Source: Anisodus tanguticus (taxonomy: Eukaryota > Streptophyta > Magnoliopsida > Solanales > Solanaceae). From it: a stretch of 64,000 bases of DNA. A program made the position numbers and the translations under genes. Below the pieces are notes generated by a model. It had not been told where the DNA came from and made no database searches. It saw only the letters and a program-made list of their open reading frames with translations. Where the stretch lies: the NCBI GenBank assembly GCA_034509755.1, contig CM067552.1:11999001-12063000 (forward strand). The letters run 5' to 3'. Position 1 is the first letter of the stretch. Each line of letters opens with the position of its first letter. This document shows positions 46,142 to 56,730 of this stretch, in pieces.

Positions 46142-49100
46142 TCAAATTCAGCAAATTTTAATTGTTCCTCCAGAGTGGAATGCAAGAGTATGTTTACATT
46201 TTCGCATACATTTGCAAGTCGTATATTATTTAGATGAAAATATTTGACAAGCTTTTGTTCTTTATAGGATGACAAACAAGGTATAAACTTGGGGAGACCT
46301 ACACGAATGAAATCAAATCTTTGTTTGCCTCCTTGGCCAAAACTTCTGATGCGGGTATGTTTGTACCTTGGCTTAAAATATTCCGCATGTAGTTTATAAA
46401 ATCTTTTGTCTGTGCATTGATAACGTTGAATGTGTGAAAAGTTTTTAAAATTTTACCCCTAAGTACATTCAACATGCATTAAGATAATCTATAAAAAAAA
46501 AATTAGCACTAATAATCCATTAAAAAGATAAATTGCATTCATCGAAGAGCACATGCTCACTTTTAATTCGCGGCATTTGTAAATCCCTTTTCTTTTGGAT
46601 TAATATATGTCTATCATACACCTCAAACTCCTATTTCTAGATAGGCTTCATTGACAAGCTTAAAGGGAATAACTTATATAATCTGTATGTGGTAATTAAT
46701 TTGTAACTGCTTGCTTAATAGTGTCTTCCAGTTTAATTTTGAAGATTAGATTCATTATCAATTAGAAATTGATATAGGAAAAGGACACTAGGTAAACTAA
46801 CGTGGAAGGAATATGAAATAAGCACCAAAATTTCAAACTTAAATTCAACAAACTAATAAGTGTTTTGAGTGCTTTGAACTCGCATCTTCTCTTTAGAAGA
46901 ATCACCATGAGAAGTTCTCACAATAATCATATAGGCAACACTTCAAATGTCTTTTAAAGATAGATTTTACAATGTTCCCAACTAACTTCTGATTGAGGCT
47001 TACTTGTTTTAGTTGCAGAATAGTAAGAAGGTTGTAGAGCTGATACCAAAAATATGCATTACCTGCATACACTTGCATAGAAAAGGCAAAACTAGATCAT
47101 CGAGAATAGGTCTCGTCCAGATTGTTTAAGAATGGATTGCATGAGTTTAAGATCGATTTCCTTTTAATTTTATTTTAAACCACTTGATAGTGAATAATAT
47201 GATGGTGCTTGTGGCTTGCTTGCCAACAATCTTTTATTATTTGCAACTTATAATTATACGGGTAAGATTGAAATTTTTCTTTTTATAATTGAATTGATGA
47301 ACTATGTCTTTGACTTTAATTATAAGGGATATAATTACTAAAATTGATGAACTACGTACTTTGTATTTATAAGAGTGTAATTCTTCTTTGCTCTTGCATC
47401 TTAAATTGCGCATTTGATGTGATTGTGAGAAAACTAGCATTTAACAATTGTTTGACAAAAAGTTCCACCATCATTTGAAGACAAAGGAAATATTTAGATC
47501 ATCACATGATTTATCAGAACGCCACTCAGGTGTTGTTTCACAATAAAAGAGTTGTTCCAATATGTGTTATCTTATTTCTTCATACTTCTCCTTTGTAGGT
47601 ATGTATCGCAATTTAAAACATCTATCACACTGCACATCGAATGCCAGTACAAATGGCAAAGCCTTAGATGTATAATTTGGTAAGGAGTTTCTTCAAGCAT
47701 GGAGAGGTTTAACGTGATTAGCTGTGACAACATGATCATAAAGCACTAACTCAAAATGAGCTTATTCGAGCATGGAAAGGTTTCCTTTTGAGTTGGTATT
47801 TTATGATAATGTTGTCGCTGCTATTGAAGTTCAACCTCTCCGTTCTCACAGAAACTCCTTACCAAATTATACATCTAGGGTTTTGCCATTTGTAGGGGCA
47901 TTCGTTGTGCAGTGTGATAGATGTTTCAAATGGCGGTACATACCTACAAAGGAGAAGCATGAAGAAATAAGAGTACACATATTGGAACAACTCTTCTATT
48001 GTGAAACAGCTCGTGAGTGGCGTTCCGATAAATCATGTGATAATCTAAACATTTCTTTTGTCTTCAAATGATGGTAGAACTTTTTGTCAAACAATTGTTA
48101 AATGCTAATTTTCTCACAATCACATTAAATGTGCACTTTAAGATGCAAGAGCAAAGACGAATTACACTTTTATAAATACAAAGTACGTAGTTCATCATTT
48201 TCAGTAATTATATCCCTTATAATTAAAGTCAAAGGCATAGTTCATCAATTCAATTATAAATAGGAAAATTTCAATCTTACCCGTATAATTATAAGCAGCA
48301 AACAATAAAATATTGTTGGCAAGCAAGACGCATGAACCATCATATTATTCACTACAAAGTGATTTAAAATAAAATTAAAAGGAAATCGATCTTAAACTTA
48401 CGTAGTTCATTCTTAAACCATCTGGACGAGACCTATTCTCGATGATCCAGTTTTTCCTTTTATGTACAAGTGTATGCAGGTAATGCATATTTTTGGTATC
48501 AGGTCTACAACCTTCTTACTCTTCTCATTCTGCAACTAAAACAAGTAAGCCTCAATCAGAAGCTAGTTGGGAACATTGTAAAATCTATCTTTAAAAGGCA
48601 TTTGAAGTGTTTCCTATATGATCATTGCGAGAACTTCTCACGGTGATTCTTCTAAAGAGAAGATGCGAGTTCAAAGCACTCAAAACACTTATTAGTTTGT
48701 TGAATCTAAGTTTGAAATTTGGGTGCTTATTTTATATTCTATTCACATTAGTTTACCTAGTGTCCTTTTCCTCTCTCAATTTCTAATTGATAATGGATCT
48801 AATCTTCGAAATTAAACTGGAAGACACTATTCAGCAAGCAGTTGCAAATTAATTGCCACATAGAGTATATAAGTTATTCTCTTTAAGCTTGTCAATGAAG
48901 CCTATCTAGAAATAGGAGTTTGGGGTGTATGATGGACATATATTAATCCAAAAGAAGAGGAATTTACAACTGTCGCGAATTAAGTGTGAGAATGTGCTCT
49001 TCGATGAATGCAATTTATCTTTTTAATGAAGTATTAATGCTAAAAATCTTTTGCAGATTATCTTAATACACGTTGAGTTGACTTAGGGTTAAAATTTTAC

Positions 49101-49300
49101 TGTTCACACATCCAACGGTATCAATGCTAAAGATAAAAATAATTATAAACTACATGCAAAATATTTGAAGTCAAGGTACAACAATCCCGCATCAGAAGGT
49201 TCTTGCAAAGGAGGCAAACAAAGATTTGATTCCATTCTATTTAAGGAAATGAATCTGGTGCATTGGACACTAACAACTTCTTGCTCAGGATAGCAAAATA
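46142..49300. repeat. Near-perfect palindrome with CW-finger exon, copy 2
   Basis: The same structure inside the second tandem unit, centred near 47760-47780. The left arm is slightly more damaged: the CW-finger Trp and one Arg-adjacent codon are changed and a stop occurs. The right arm at 47772-48071 is open for 99 codons. Confidence 0.92.
47772..48071 (+). pseudogene. CW-type zinc finger exon, right arm copy 2
   Basis: 99 codons open: ERFPFELVFYDNVVAAIEVQ, then VGAFVVQCDRCFKWRYIPTK and FYCETAREWRSDKSCD. It is 5769 bp from its copy 1 counterpart. The REW and CDRC positions look better kept than in copy 1. Confidence 0.8.
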
Positions 49301-49849
49301 TATCTTAGAACCTTTTGCCCCTACTTCTTATTCTTGGTTGTGCATTCTGCCAAATTTTAATTTAATATTGCTGATATTGCAGTTGTAATATTTTAGTTAA
49401 ATTGAATATTCAGGCAACAAGAAAATTTTCAGAAGCAAAAGGGAAGCCAAAAGAGAATCTTTCCTTAGTATTAAAAAGAAGAACGTTTCCTCTGTATTTT
49501 ATCTTTAAATTTTATTCAAACTTTAGAAGATGGGAAGATTCATTTGCATGGGTAGATATTTGCATATGACATCCCCATCAACTAACAATTTGTTGTTTGG
49601 TTTAGCGATTTATATCAGATCATTTGCCTCTCGTATTCTTCTTGGTTGTGCTTTGAACTTGAAGGGTGTCAAATGCTATGAGAAATAAAAATAAGAGATG
49701 GAATAAATCGAATGTCAATTCTGTTTCAGAATGTCATCAATTATGTCGTCCGACGCCAATAATAACACTTAGTAAAACAGTAACTTTAAAGAGTAAATGC
49801 AGCGGAATTTAAAGAACACAACGGTTTAAAATTTTCATAAGTTATATAA

Positions 49850-51510
49850 TATTATATAACTTATGATGGTCAATGACCAGATGTATTGTATATATATATA
49901 TTGTGTACAAAAATACAAATTCTTTTCTTTATAGATTTACAATATAAAATGGAAAGGAATTAAAAGTTGAAGTCGCAGATGACTTCTGCCTGAAAAATCT
50001 AACTAATTAGACATAGACAACCTCTCATTACAATCACTCCATACAAAACTAATCTAGAATCTAAACATCAATTGTAATGTTGGACAGAATGTTGTCGACA
50101 CACTCAGGCAACACTTGTGATCCAGATTTCTAAAATGAAATCCCGAGAGCTCTCTTGGTATTTTTGCAATCTGATTCTGGATGATCGATTCACTGTTGTG
50201 GCCTCTCTATTTATAGTAGAGAGTTCCCTTGAAAGACTCATCGATCGGTTGTTATAGTTGAGGAAAAGATGGGCAGCTTGTGGTAGATGATTAAGGAGTG
50301 AAAATCTCAACAACTTTGACTTGTTCCTTACTCGACTTCTTCCCCAAGCTTTGACTCTTTCTTCCACATTTTACACAGCTCCAATTCACCACGCCTAAGT
50401 CATTTTTACCTCACAGTAAAATATTACTGCTTAGCGTGAAGTAAGGCAAAACTATTTTTCGAAAATGTTGATCAAAATGTTATGATATTTGTCCCAACAT
50501 TTTTATGCATTCAAATCAGTACTTCAGAAGATATGTTGGAACAAATGTGACAACACCAAACTCAACATTAACAATCTCCCTCTATTTGCCTTTCTTCACA
50601 AAACACATTACAAAATATACAAATGACTTAGTGCATTGTCATAGATGTTGTCCAAACACATTACACAGTAATTCTGAAATTTGTTGGTTGATATGTGCTA
50701 TTTGACCCACTAGCCATTCTGTTGACAGAGTTGACTGTCTTGAACCAGTGTTGCCCTGAATGTTGGTGACATTCCTGGCAGCATTCTCACATTCTGCTTC
50801 CATCTTCCAAGGCAAGTCAATAACTCTTTCTTTCCTTTTTAAAATTGTCTTGTTTACTGAGTACAGTTCAAGGGCCTTTCCTACAATGTCCTCTTTCTTA
50901 GGTTCAAAGCCTTGGGTAGTCAAGATTTGGTAGATTAGAGAGGGAAATGGAAAGATTAAAGTTGATTCCTCTTCAGCCAAGTAGGCAACTTGATAAAAGA
51001 TCATTTTTCCAAAATCAACTTTTAAACCTTTTCCAATTTTAAACAATAGGAAAGATTGTTCAGATGTCACAACTGACTCATTCAAAGAAGGAAGCCAATT
51101 GTGAATAGCAATTTTGTGGAGAGTGAAAAATAAGGCTGTTAGTTTTGAAGCTGAGCATCTAGGGATCCACTTTTTCATTATACCTCCAATGAGGTATTCA
51201 ATCATTTTATCCCTATTTTATGTCACTTGTACTGCATCTCTAACTCTCTCTACAACATCAAGTCCCATACATTTATTTATACTCGAGGGTATAAACTGAT
51301 AAATCTTATTATAGAGATATACCTTTCCAAATAATTTTCAGGAGACATCATCAATAGCAGGACTCAGATTAGCATAGAATAACTTAATCACCTCATCAAC
51401 ATAGGGTTCTTTTTCTGTGACAGTTTTAAGAAGTTGTATATCCTCGAGGAATTCTATTAAGCCATATTCAGCACATGAATTAATATCTAACACTTTCCCA
51501 TGTCTAATTA
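49850..51510 (-). mobile_element. Sirevirus-like 3' end, copy 2, with longer envelope-like ORF
   Basis: Same layout as copy 1: LTR edge at 50573 and envelope-like ORF at 50639-51205 (188 codons open). It starts MIEYLIGGIMKKWIPRCSAS and continues HKIAIHNWLPSLNESVVTSE. Upstream sequence of the same protein continues to 51510 (SCAEYGLIEFLEDIQLLKTV, then YVDEVIKLFYANLSPAIDDV), with stops around 51210-51340. The sequence pattern fits the plant-transposon/envelope-like domain. Function of such ORFs is unproven. Confidence 0.7.
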
Positions 51511-52118
51511 CTATCAAAATTTTCAAGTTCTTCCCGTCAGTCAAGAGTACAAACTCATTGGGAGAATAACGAGATGAAGGTACTTTCTCTCTAGTAGATC
51601 TTTTGAGAGAACTCTCCAGGGCATCAATAGTAACTGGTTGTCGGTCGACCACATCATCTTGCATTGGAGCATCAACGACATCATGTTGATCATTCTGAAC
51701 ATGATCACCATCTTCATTATTTTAAAAATTTATTCAGGTGCAATAGTCACCTAAACTGAATCAATATTAACTAAGCTCTCACTGCTCTGAGAATCAACCT
51801 TCTCAGTTTTGTCAAAATCTTCAATTGTCTAGTCTTCAAAGAACATAACATCACAAATTTTAACAATTTTTTTCTCAACTCGATTATAGAAACGATAGCC
51901 GAATTCGTCTTGATCATAACTAATGAAGATACACTACCTAGTTTTAACTTCCATCTTATACCTCTCATCCTTAGAAACATGCACAAATGACTTACACCCG
52001 AAAACTCTCAAATAAGCATAAGAGACATCCTTACCAAACCAAACACTATCAGGGACATTACCATCCAAACTAATAGTAGAAGATAAATTGATAACATAGG
52101 CAGTAGTATAAAGTGCTT

Positions 52119-52511
52119 CTACCCAAAATGAATCTGGAACTTAGCATCTGAAAGCAAATATCTAACCCTCTCAACTAGAGTTATGTTCATCCTCTCCAAT
52201 AAACCATTTAATTGAGGAGTCTTGGGAGGAGTTTTCTGATGCCGAATACCCCGCTCTCTGCAATAATTATAAAAAGGACCAATATATTCACCACCATTGT
52301 ATGAGCGGATGCATTTTTGTTTCTTCCATGTCTGTCTCTCAATCAGGACCTGTAAAGTCTTGAACACACCAAATACTTGATCCTTGAACTTCAAAGGATA
52401 TACCCAGAGTTTGCGAGAATGATCATCAATAAAAGTCACAAAGTAAAGTGCACCACCAAGAGAACTTACTTGAAAAGGACCACACAAATCAGAATGTACC
52501 AACTCCAGCAA
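52119..52511 (-). pseudogene. Copia B integrase core
   Basis: LELVHSDLCGPFQVSSLGGA, then FVTFIDDHSRKLWVYPLKFK. The second Asp motif reads CIRSYNGGEY where copia A has RSDNG, so a catalytic Asp is Tyr. NGLLERMNITLVERV keeps the Glu. It breaks frame after ~130 codons. Confidence 0.88.
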
Positions 52512-52801
52512 ATCAAGTTTTCGTGAAGGCGAATGACTCTAAAATAATTTTTTTTCTGTTTCCCGGGTAAGCAATGAACACATCTCTTTAACTTTGCTTG
52601 TTTCACTCCAGAAAGCAAATTCTTCTTAGCCAAACTATCAATCCCCTTCTCGCTTATATGACTCAGCCTTCTATGTCATTACTCTGATAAAGTATCATTC
52701 TCCACCAAATTTACTTAGTCTCTACAAATGGAGCCCTGAAATAAGTACAAGTCAGATATCTTGTTACCTTGAGCCACAATCATTGAACCTCTAAGAAGAT
52801 T

Positions 52802-53920
52802 TCATTGGCCACCACCAAGGGTTTGATCATAACCCTCATCATCAAGCTTTCCTATATAAATTAAATTTAGACGAACATCTGGAGCATGTTTAACATTGTT
52901 AAGAACCAACCTAAAACCATTCTTATTTTTCAAGTAAACTGTATCAATGCCCAATACCTTAACCTCACTATCATTACCCATTTGTAACATTCCAAAATTA
53001 CCTGGAGTATAAGAAGAAAATAATTCCTTCTTTGGCGTGACATGAGAAGTGGCACTTAAATCCACAAACAAGATTGACTTCATTTTTACCACAAGCAACA
53101 AGAAGATCATTTTCAGCAATAATAGTAACACGATTTTCATTATCGTCATCCTTATTTTGTTGTTTATGGTCTCTCTTAAACCTGTAGCAATGTTTCTGGA
53201 TATGTCATTTCTTATGACAATAGTAACATGTAACATTCTTGTACCTGGATCTTGATTTTCTTCTACTTTTGCCTCTGACATTCTGACCTCTAAAGTTACT
53301 TCTCCCTATGTCTTCAGTAACCAAAACATCGGAGTGTGAAGCTGAACAAGATGAGGCTTGAGATCTTCTTCGCATCTCTTCATTTTAGACACCACTCTTG
53401 ACATATTCCATAGTTACAACACCACTAGGAGCAGAATTAGTCACAAAAATTCAAAGAGTTTCCCAAGAGTATGACATAGTATTAAGAAGTCAAAGTTCAT
53501 GTACTTCATCATCAAACTTGACACCCATTCCAGATAGCTGGTCAAGGACACCCTGAAAATCATTAATATGATCAGAAATAGGATCTCCCTCTTTGAATCT
53601 CATATTCATCAATTGTTTCAGTAGAAACAACTTGTTATTTTCAGTCTTCAAAGAATAAAGTGTCTCGAGTTTATCCCATAAACTTCTAACATGTGTCTCA
53701 TTCACAATATGATTACGCACATTATCTTCAACCCATTGTTTGATATAACCACACATATGTAGGTGCTCAAATTCTCAATCTTCATCATTCATAGACTCGG
53801 ACTTGTTAGAAGAAAACACATGTAAATGCATTTTCTTGACAAATAGAAGATCTTTCATCTTGCCTTTCCAAATATGATAATTACTTCCATTTAAACAAAC
53901 CATCTTGCTGATATTTGTCT
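52802..53920 (-). pseudogene. Copia B gag and protease
   Basis: Gag 53490-53756: VRSLWDKLETLYSLKTENNK, then FLLKQLMNMRFKEGDPISDH and GVLDQLSGMGVKFDDEV, a typical copia gag core. The protease region (52802-53281) has ILFVDLSATSHVTPKKELFS, the same D-L-S-A change as copia A. The change is therefore older than the split of the two copies, or belongs to their family. Confidence 0.87.
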
Positions 53921-54677
53921 CCATCATTCAAATAGACAATCAATGCAATCAAATACAACTATAGGCTCTGATACTACTTTATTGGGAAGAAACAAGCAAT
54001 AACCAAATTGTATGACAAAGTAAATGCTGAAGGATACCCAAATAAAAAAACTTTCCACACTATTTAAATAAGAGGAGAAAACTAATTTCAAATACAAACA
54101 GATATATGGGCAGCAGCTATACCAACAATAAGATACCAAAGCAAGCAAAAAATATATCGAATGCAAGAGACACCAAATTTACGTCAAAACCCCCCTTCAA
54201 TGTGAAGAGGAAACAACCACGGGACCTCCGCCAACAAAAGCTCCACTAAAATCAACAAGAGTTACAATAATTTTCTCCAAATGGCTACAACATCAACGCC
54301 TAAGACGGAGCAATAATACATAAAATAAAGCACCGAAACTAATGAAGAAATGAGAGAAATCACCTCCAAAAATGAGTTACTGTTCGTGCTCTAAACTCTG
54401 GAACTACATACCACATAATCAAATCTTCACCGTTGAAATCGACGAACAGGATGTTGAGAACCCCCAATTCAAATTTGAGCACGATCCAACGCTTAATGAA
54501 ACAAACGTTGATTGACGCGGACTGCTGTAGCAGATTTTCAATGTGCGAAAATCAGCTTTTCTCTCTCAAGTTTTCTCTCTATATGGCTGCTATGAATTCA
54601 CTCTTGTTTATATTAATAGTAATTAAATTATTTATATTGCTGTATACAAGATAAATGCTTAAGTAGGACATATATAT

Positions 54678-54829
54678 CAATGAATAGTGAGATCGTATGG
54701 TGATTTGTTGAAGACATGAACGACAAGGGTGTCTCCCTCTCGTACATGTAGATTTGGACCAGGAAGACTTCCATTTACTGCAGTTATCACTTGTCTACGG
54801 CATAACCTGTTTATAGTAAGATTTTGCAC
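54678..54829 (-). CDS. Laccase exon 2
   Basis: 152 nt, the usual size of plant laccase exon 2. The acceptor is GGTGTAG. It encodes VQNLTINRLCRRQVITAVNG, then SLPGPNLHVREGDTLVVHVF and NKSPYDLTIH. It ends on TG of the Trp codon that exon 3 completes (HWHG copper motif). The intron begins ATATATATGT instead of GT.., so the donor is non-canonical. Confidence 0.93.
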
Positions 54830-55530
54830 CTACACCACCAACCAAATACATCAACATATCATTCACAAAAATATTTACCAAATTAAGAAATAAAAGGCTT
54901 CCTTTTTCTAACAGATAGATTAAGGTGAAAACAATACTAGAATACGTGTCAACAAGTGATAGTATACATACATTTATATTTACTGGATATATGCATGCAT
55001 CCAAATATTATTTTAAAGAAATATTTTAGATAGAGTTGAAGAGGGAAAAAAAGCTTTCTAAAAGAAATGATGGAAATGTATTAAAATCAACAGTTGCACA
55101 TGCCTACGGTATCAAATGCTTCGTCTAGTGCAACGAACAAAAACCAACATGAACAGAACTAGAGTGTTTTCTTCGTGAAAGACATTGAACTACTACTTCG
55201 TTTCATTTTATATGGTGGTGTTTCATTAAACACGATTATAGTTTTTTTTTAAAAAAACTTTTGGCACTTACCAAAAGTAGTTAGAACTTGTTGTTTTCAA
55301 TATGTCATCACATTTCCATGACTATAATAACATGTTATTAAAGGTAAATGAAAAGTGTAAACTTAAAGGATTTTCATATTTTAAAAAGTGTCCGTTCTCT
55401 TTTAGACATACTAAAATGTACTAATTTTTGCGGACACAAGGTGTAACTTTCATGACTGTTTTCTCAACACACAATCGAGGGTGATAAAGGAGAATCTAAT
55501 TTACATAGGAAATAAACAGGAGAATTTTAC
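54830..55530 (-). other. Laccase intron 1
   Basis: 701 bp, A/T-rich, canonical GT..AG ends, with a run of T/A near 55240-55260. No transposon recognised. It is the only large intron of the gene free of visible insertions. Confidence 0.8.
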
Positions 55531-55632
55531 ATGAAAAGAATGCTCAATAACTTCAGCAGAAACCATTGATGAAGAAGCAAGAAGAGCAATGGCACATGCA
55601 AACAAGAAAACATGCAGATGCGCCTTTGCCAT
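55531..55632 (-). CDS. Laccase exon 1 (signal peptide)
   Basis: It starts at ATG (55630-55632) and encodes 34 residues: MAKAHLHVFLFACAIALLAS, then a short Ser stretch and SAEVIEHSFH. The hydrophobic core and a VSA/E boundary look like a secretory signal peptide cut after residue 26. The donor GTAAAA follows the CAT codon, phase 0. I chose this ATG because it is in frame, is preceded by a TATA-like box 78 bp upstream, and gives the expected first-exon length. Confidence 0.92.
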
Positions 55633-55709
55633 AAAAAGGAAACAATTACAACTCAACTATGAGTTAAGACTTGGAGAATATGATGGGAGACAAGGATGCA
55701 AGTGATCCA

Positions 55710-55717
55710 TTTATATA
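55710..55717 (-). promoter_or_regulatory. TATA box of the laccase gene
   Basis: TATATAAA on the minus strand (TTTATATA on plus), 78 bp upstream of the ATG, a plausible core-promoter distance. Only 144 bp separate the ATG from copia C, so everything further upstream has been displaced. Confidence 0.6.
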
Positions 55718-55775
55718 ATAAAATGGTTGTAATTGTATAATTAAAAAATCCTTGAGAAAGCCACAAGGCGGAAAT

Positions 55776-56688
55776 TGTTGGACATTTACTAAATGTGGAA
55801 ATAAGTATATCCCCTTAATTTATGACTCGAATAATTGGGCCCGCACGTCGGAAACGTCGTTTCCACACATGTGCACACGTAGTACCAAGTATCACAAATT
55901 TCATTAGTGAAAGAGATATTGGTACGTATGTAATACGGTTGAGACATAGAATTATGGACGGTTATTGGCCAAATGACAAAGTATTCCACGTTGGTAAATG
56001 AAGGAAGAAGTGTACAAAGTGTAAAATGAAACGAGTCGGGAAATCGCCGGGAAGCCGTGAAGGGCCGCGGCGCTAGAGCGCCGCGGCACAAATTGGCTGG
56101 TCAGCTACTGGAGCCGCGGAAAGTTGGAAAAATCTAGTTGGTCAGCCTTCGGAGGCATAATGCTGCGACGAGAAGTTGGAAAAATCTGACGTTTGGGTTG
56201 CTTTTGGAGCATTGATTCTCCATAACTTGCCACATGAATTCGCTCAATCAAGTGCAATTACATGGCTATTGAAGGCCATTAGTTGGCTAGTTGAGGGGTC
56301 TTCTACTTACACTATAAATTGAGGCCTTTGCCTCAATTGAAAGACACATCACTCAACACTTAGAAAATACTCCAGATTTTCTGAATTCATATTCTTCCTC
56401 TCTAGCAAAGTCACTATACTCAAAGTTCTTCAAGAGTAACACTTGAGTTTCCTTTGCTCACTTGTTAAAGTTGTTGTTGTATTTTGGGAGACTATTGCTC
56501 AACACCGTAAGGGGAGATATACGGTGTAATATTATCTTAAAGACAGAGTGCCATCACTCGACTCAGCAAATCACACAAGCAGTTTGTTAAGGTTTTGATT
56601 TCCAGTTTTATTGTAATAGTTTGTTTATCATTTCTACTATTATATTAGTTACATAAATCCCGTTCCCTACAACAATCGTATCCCAACA
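55776..56688 (+). repeat. Copia C 5' LTR
   Basis: TG/CA ends with inverted TGTTGG and CCAACA. A TATA-like ACTATAAATTGAGG lies at about 56311, followed by a leader with CTCAATTGAAAGACAC. A CG-rich patch near 56060-56090 (GCCGCGGCGC) contrasts with the A/T-rich surroundings. GAAAT precedes the LTR as a possible target-site copy. Confidence 0.85.
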
Positions 56689-56730
56689 ATTTTAAGACAA
56701 GATTTTATTGTAAGTAACTAAGTTAGAAAG

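Larger units (their letters stand above)
45329..51100. repeat. Tandem duplication unit, copy 2
   Basis: Second copy, directly adjacent to copy 1. It keeps the TTTTTCAGGAACGAAATTTA segment (45369-45388) that copy 1 lost and block II has (near 61946). So copy 2 is closer to block II there than copy 1 is. Confidence 0.92.
51511..54610 (-). mobile_element. Copia B: truncated Tork-type copia in laccase intron 2
   Basis: A relative of copia A in the same orientation. Part of the 5' LTR (53980-54610; the TGTTGGG end reads TATTGGG), gag (53490-53756 open: CGYIKQWVEDNVRNHIVNET), protease (52802-53281), integrase (52119-52511) and the IN-RT linker down to 51511 remain. RT, RNase H and the 3' LTR are missing. 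The outer LTR end is cut at about 54610, 68 bp from exon 2. At 51511 it joins the envelope-like ORF in frame. Confidence 0.9.
28262..55632 (-). pseudogene. Laccase (multicopper oxidase), 5' half, split over 27 kb by transposons
   Basis: Plant laccases are secreted copper enzymes that oxidise phenols such as lignin precursors in the cell wall. On the minus strand I can join exon 1 (55531-55632, 102 nt), exon 2 (54678-54829, 152 nt), exon 3 (34298-34530, 233 nt), exon 4 (28532-28660, 129 nt) and part of exon 5 (28262-28437). All junctions keep phase and the joined frame has no stop over 264 codons. That is just under half a usual ~560-590-residue laccase. It has a signal peptide and two N-terminal copper motifs (HWHG, residues 84-87; HAH, 125-127). 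The middle and C-terminal cupredoxin domains with the other copper ligands are missing. Intron 2 is 20.1 kb and intron 3 is 5.6 kb. Damage: exon 3 lacks 4 codons, the intron 2 donor is AT, and exon 5 is cut by copia III. The gene family is certain; loss of function is a strong inference. Confidence 0.92.

Noticed and set aside
45329..51100. Second tandem unit as an assembly artefact
   Set aside because: It differs from copy 1 by many substitutions and indels, and shares an indel state with block II that copy 1 lacks.
54660..54682. U12-type AT-AC intron at laccase intron 2
   Set aside because: The donor ATATATATGT does not match the ATATCCTT consensus and the acceptor is AG. A mutated GT donor is simpler.
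55789..56091. 100-codon minus frame next to the laccase promoter
   Set aside because: Lies within the copia C LTR, with no domain or splice evidence.
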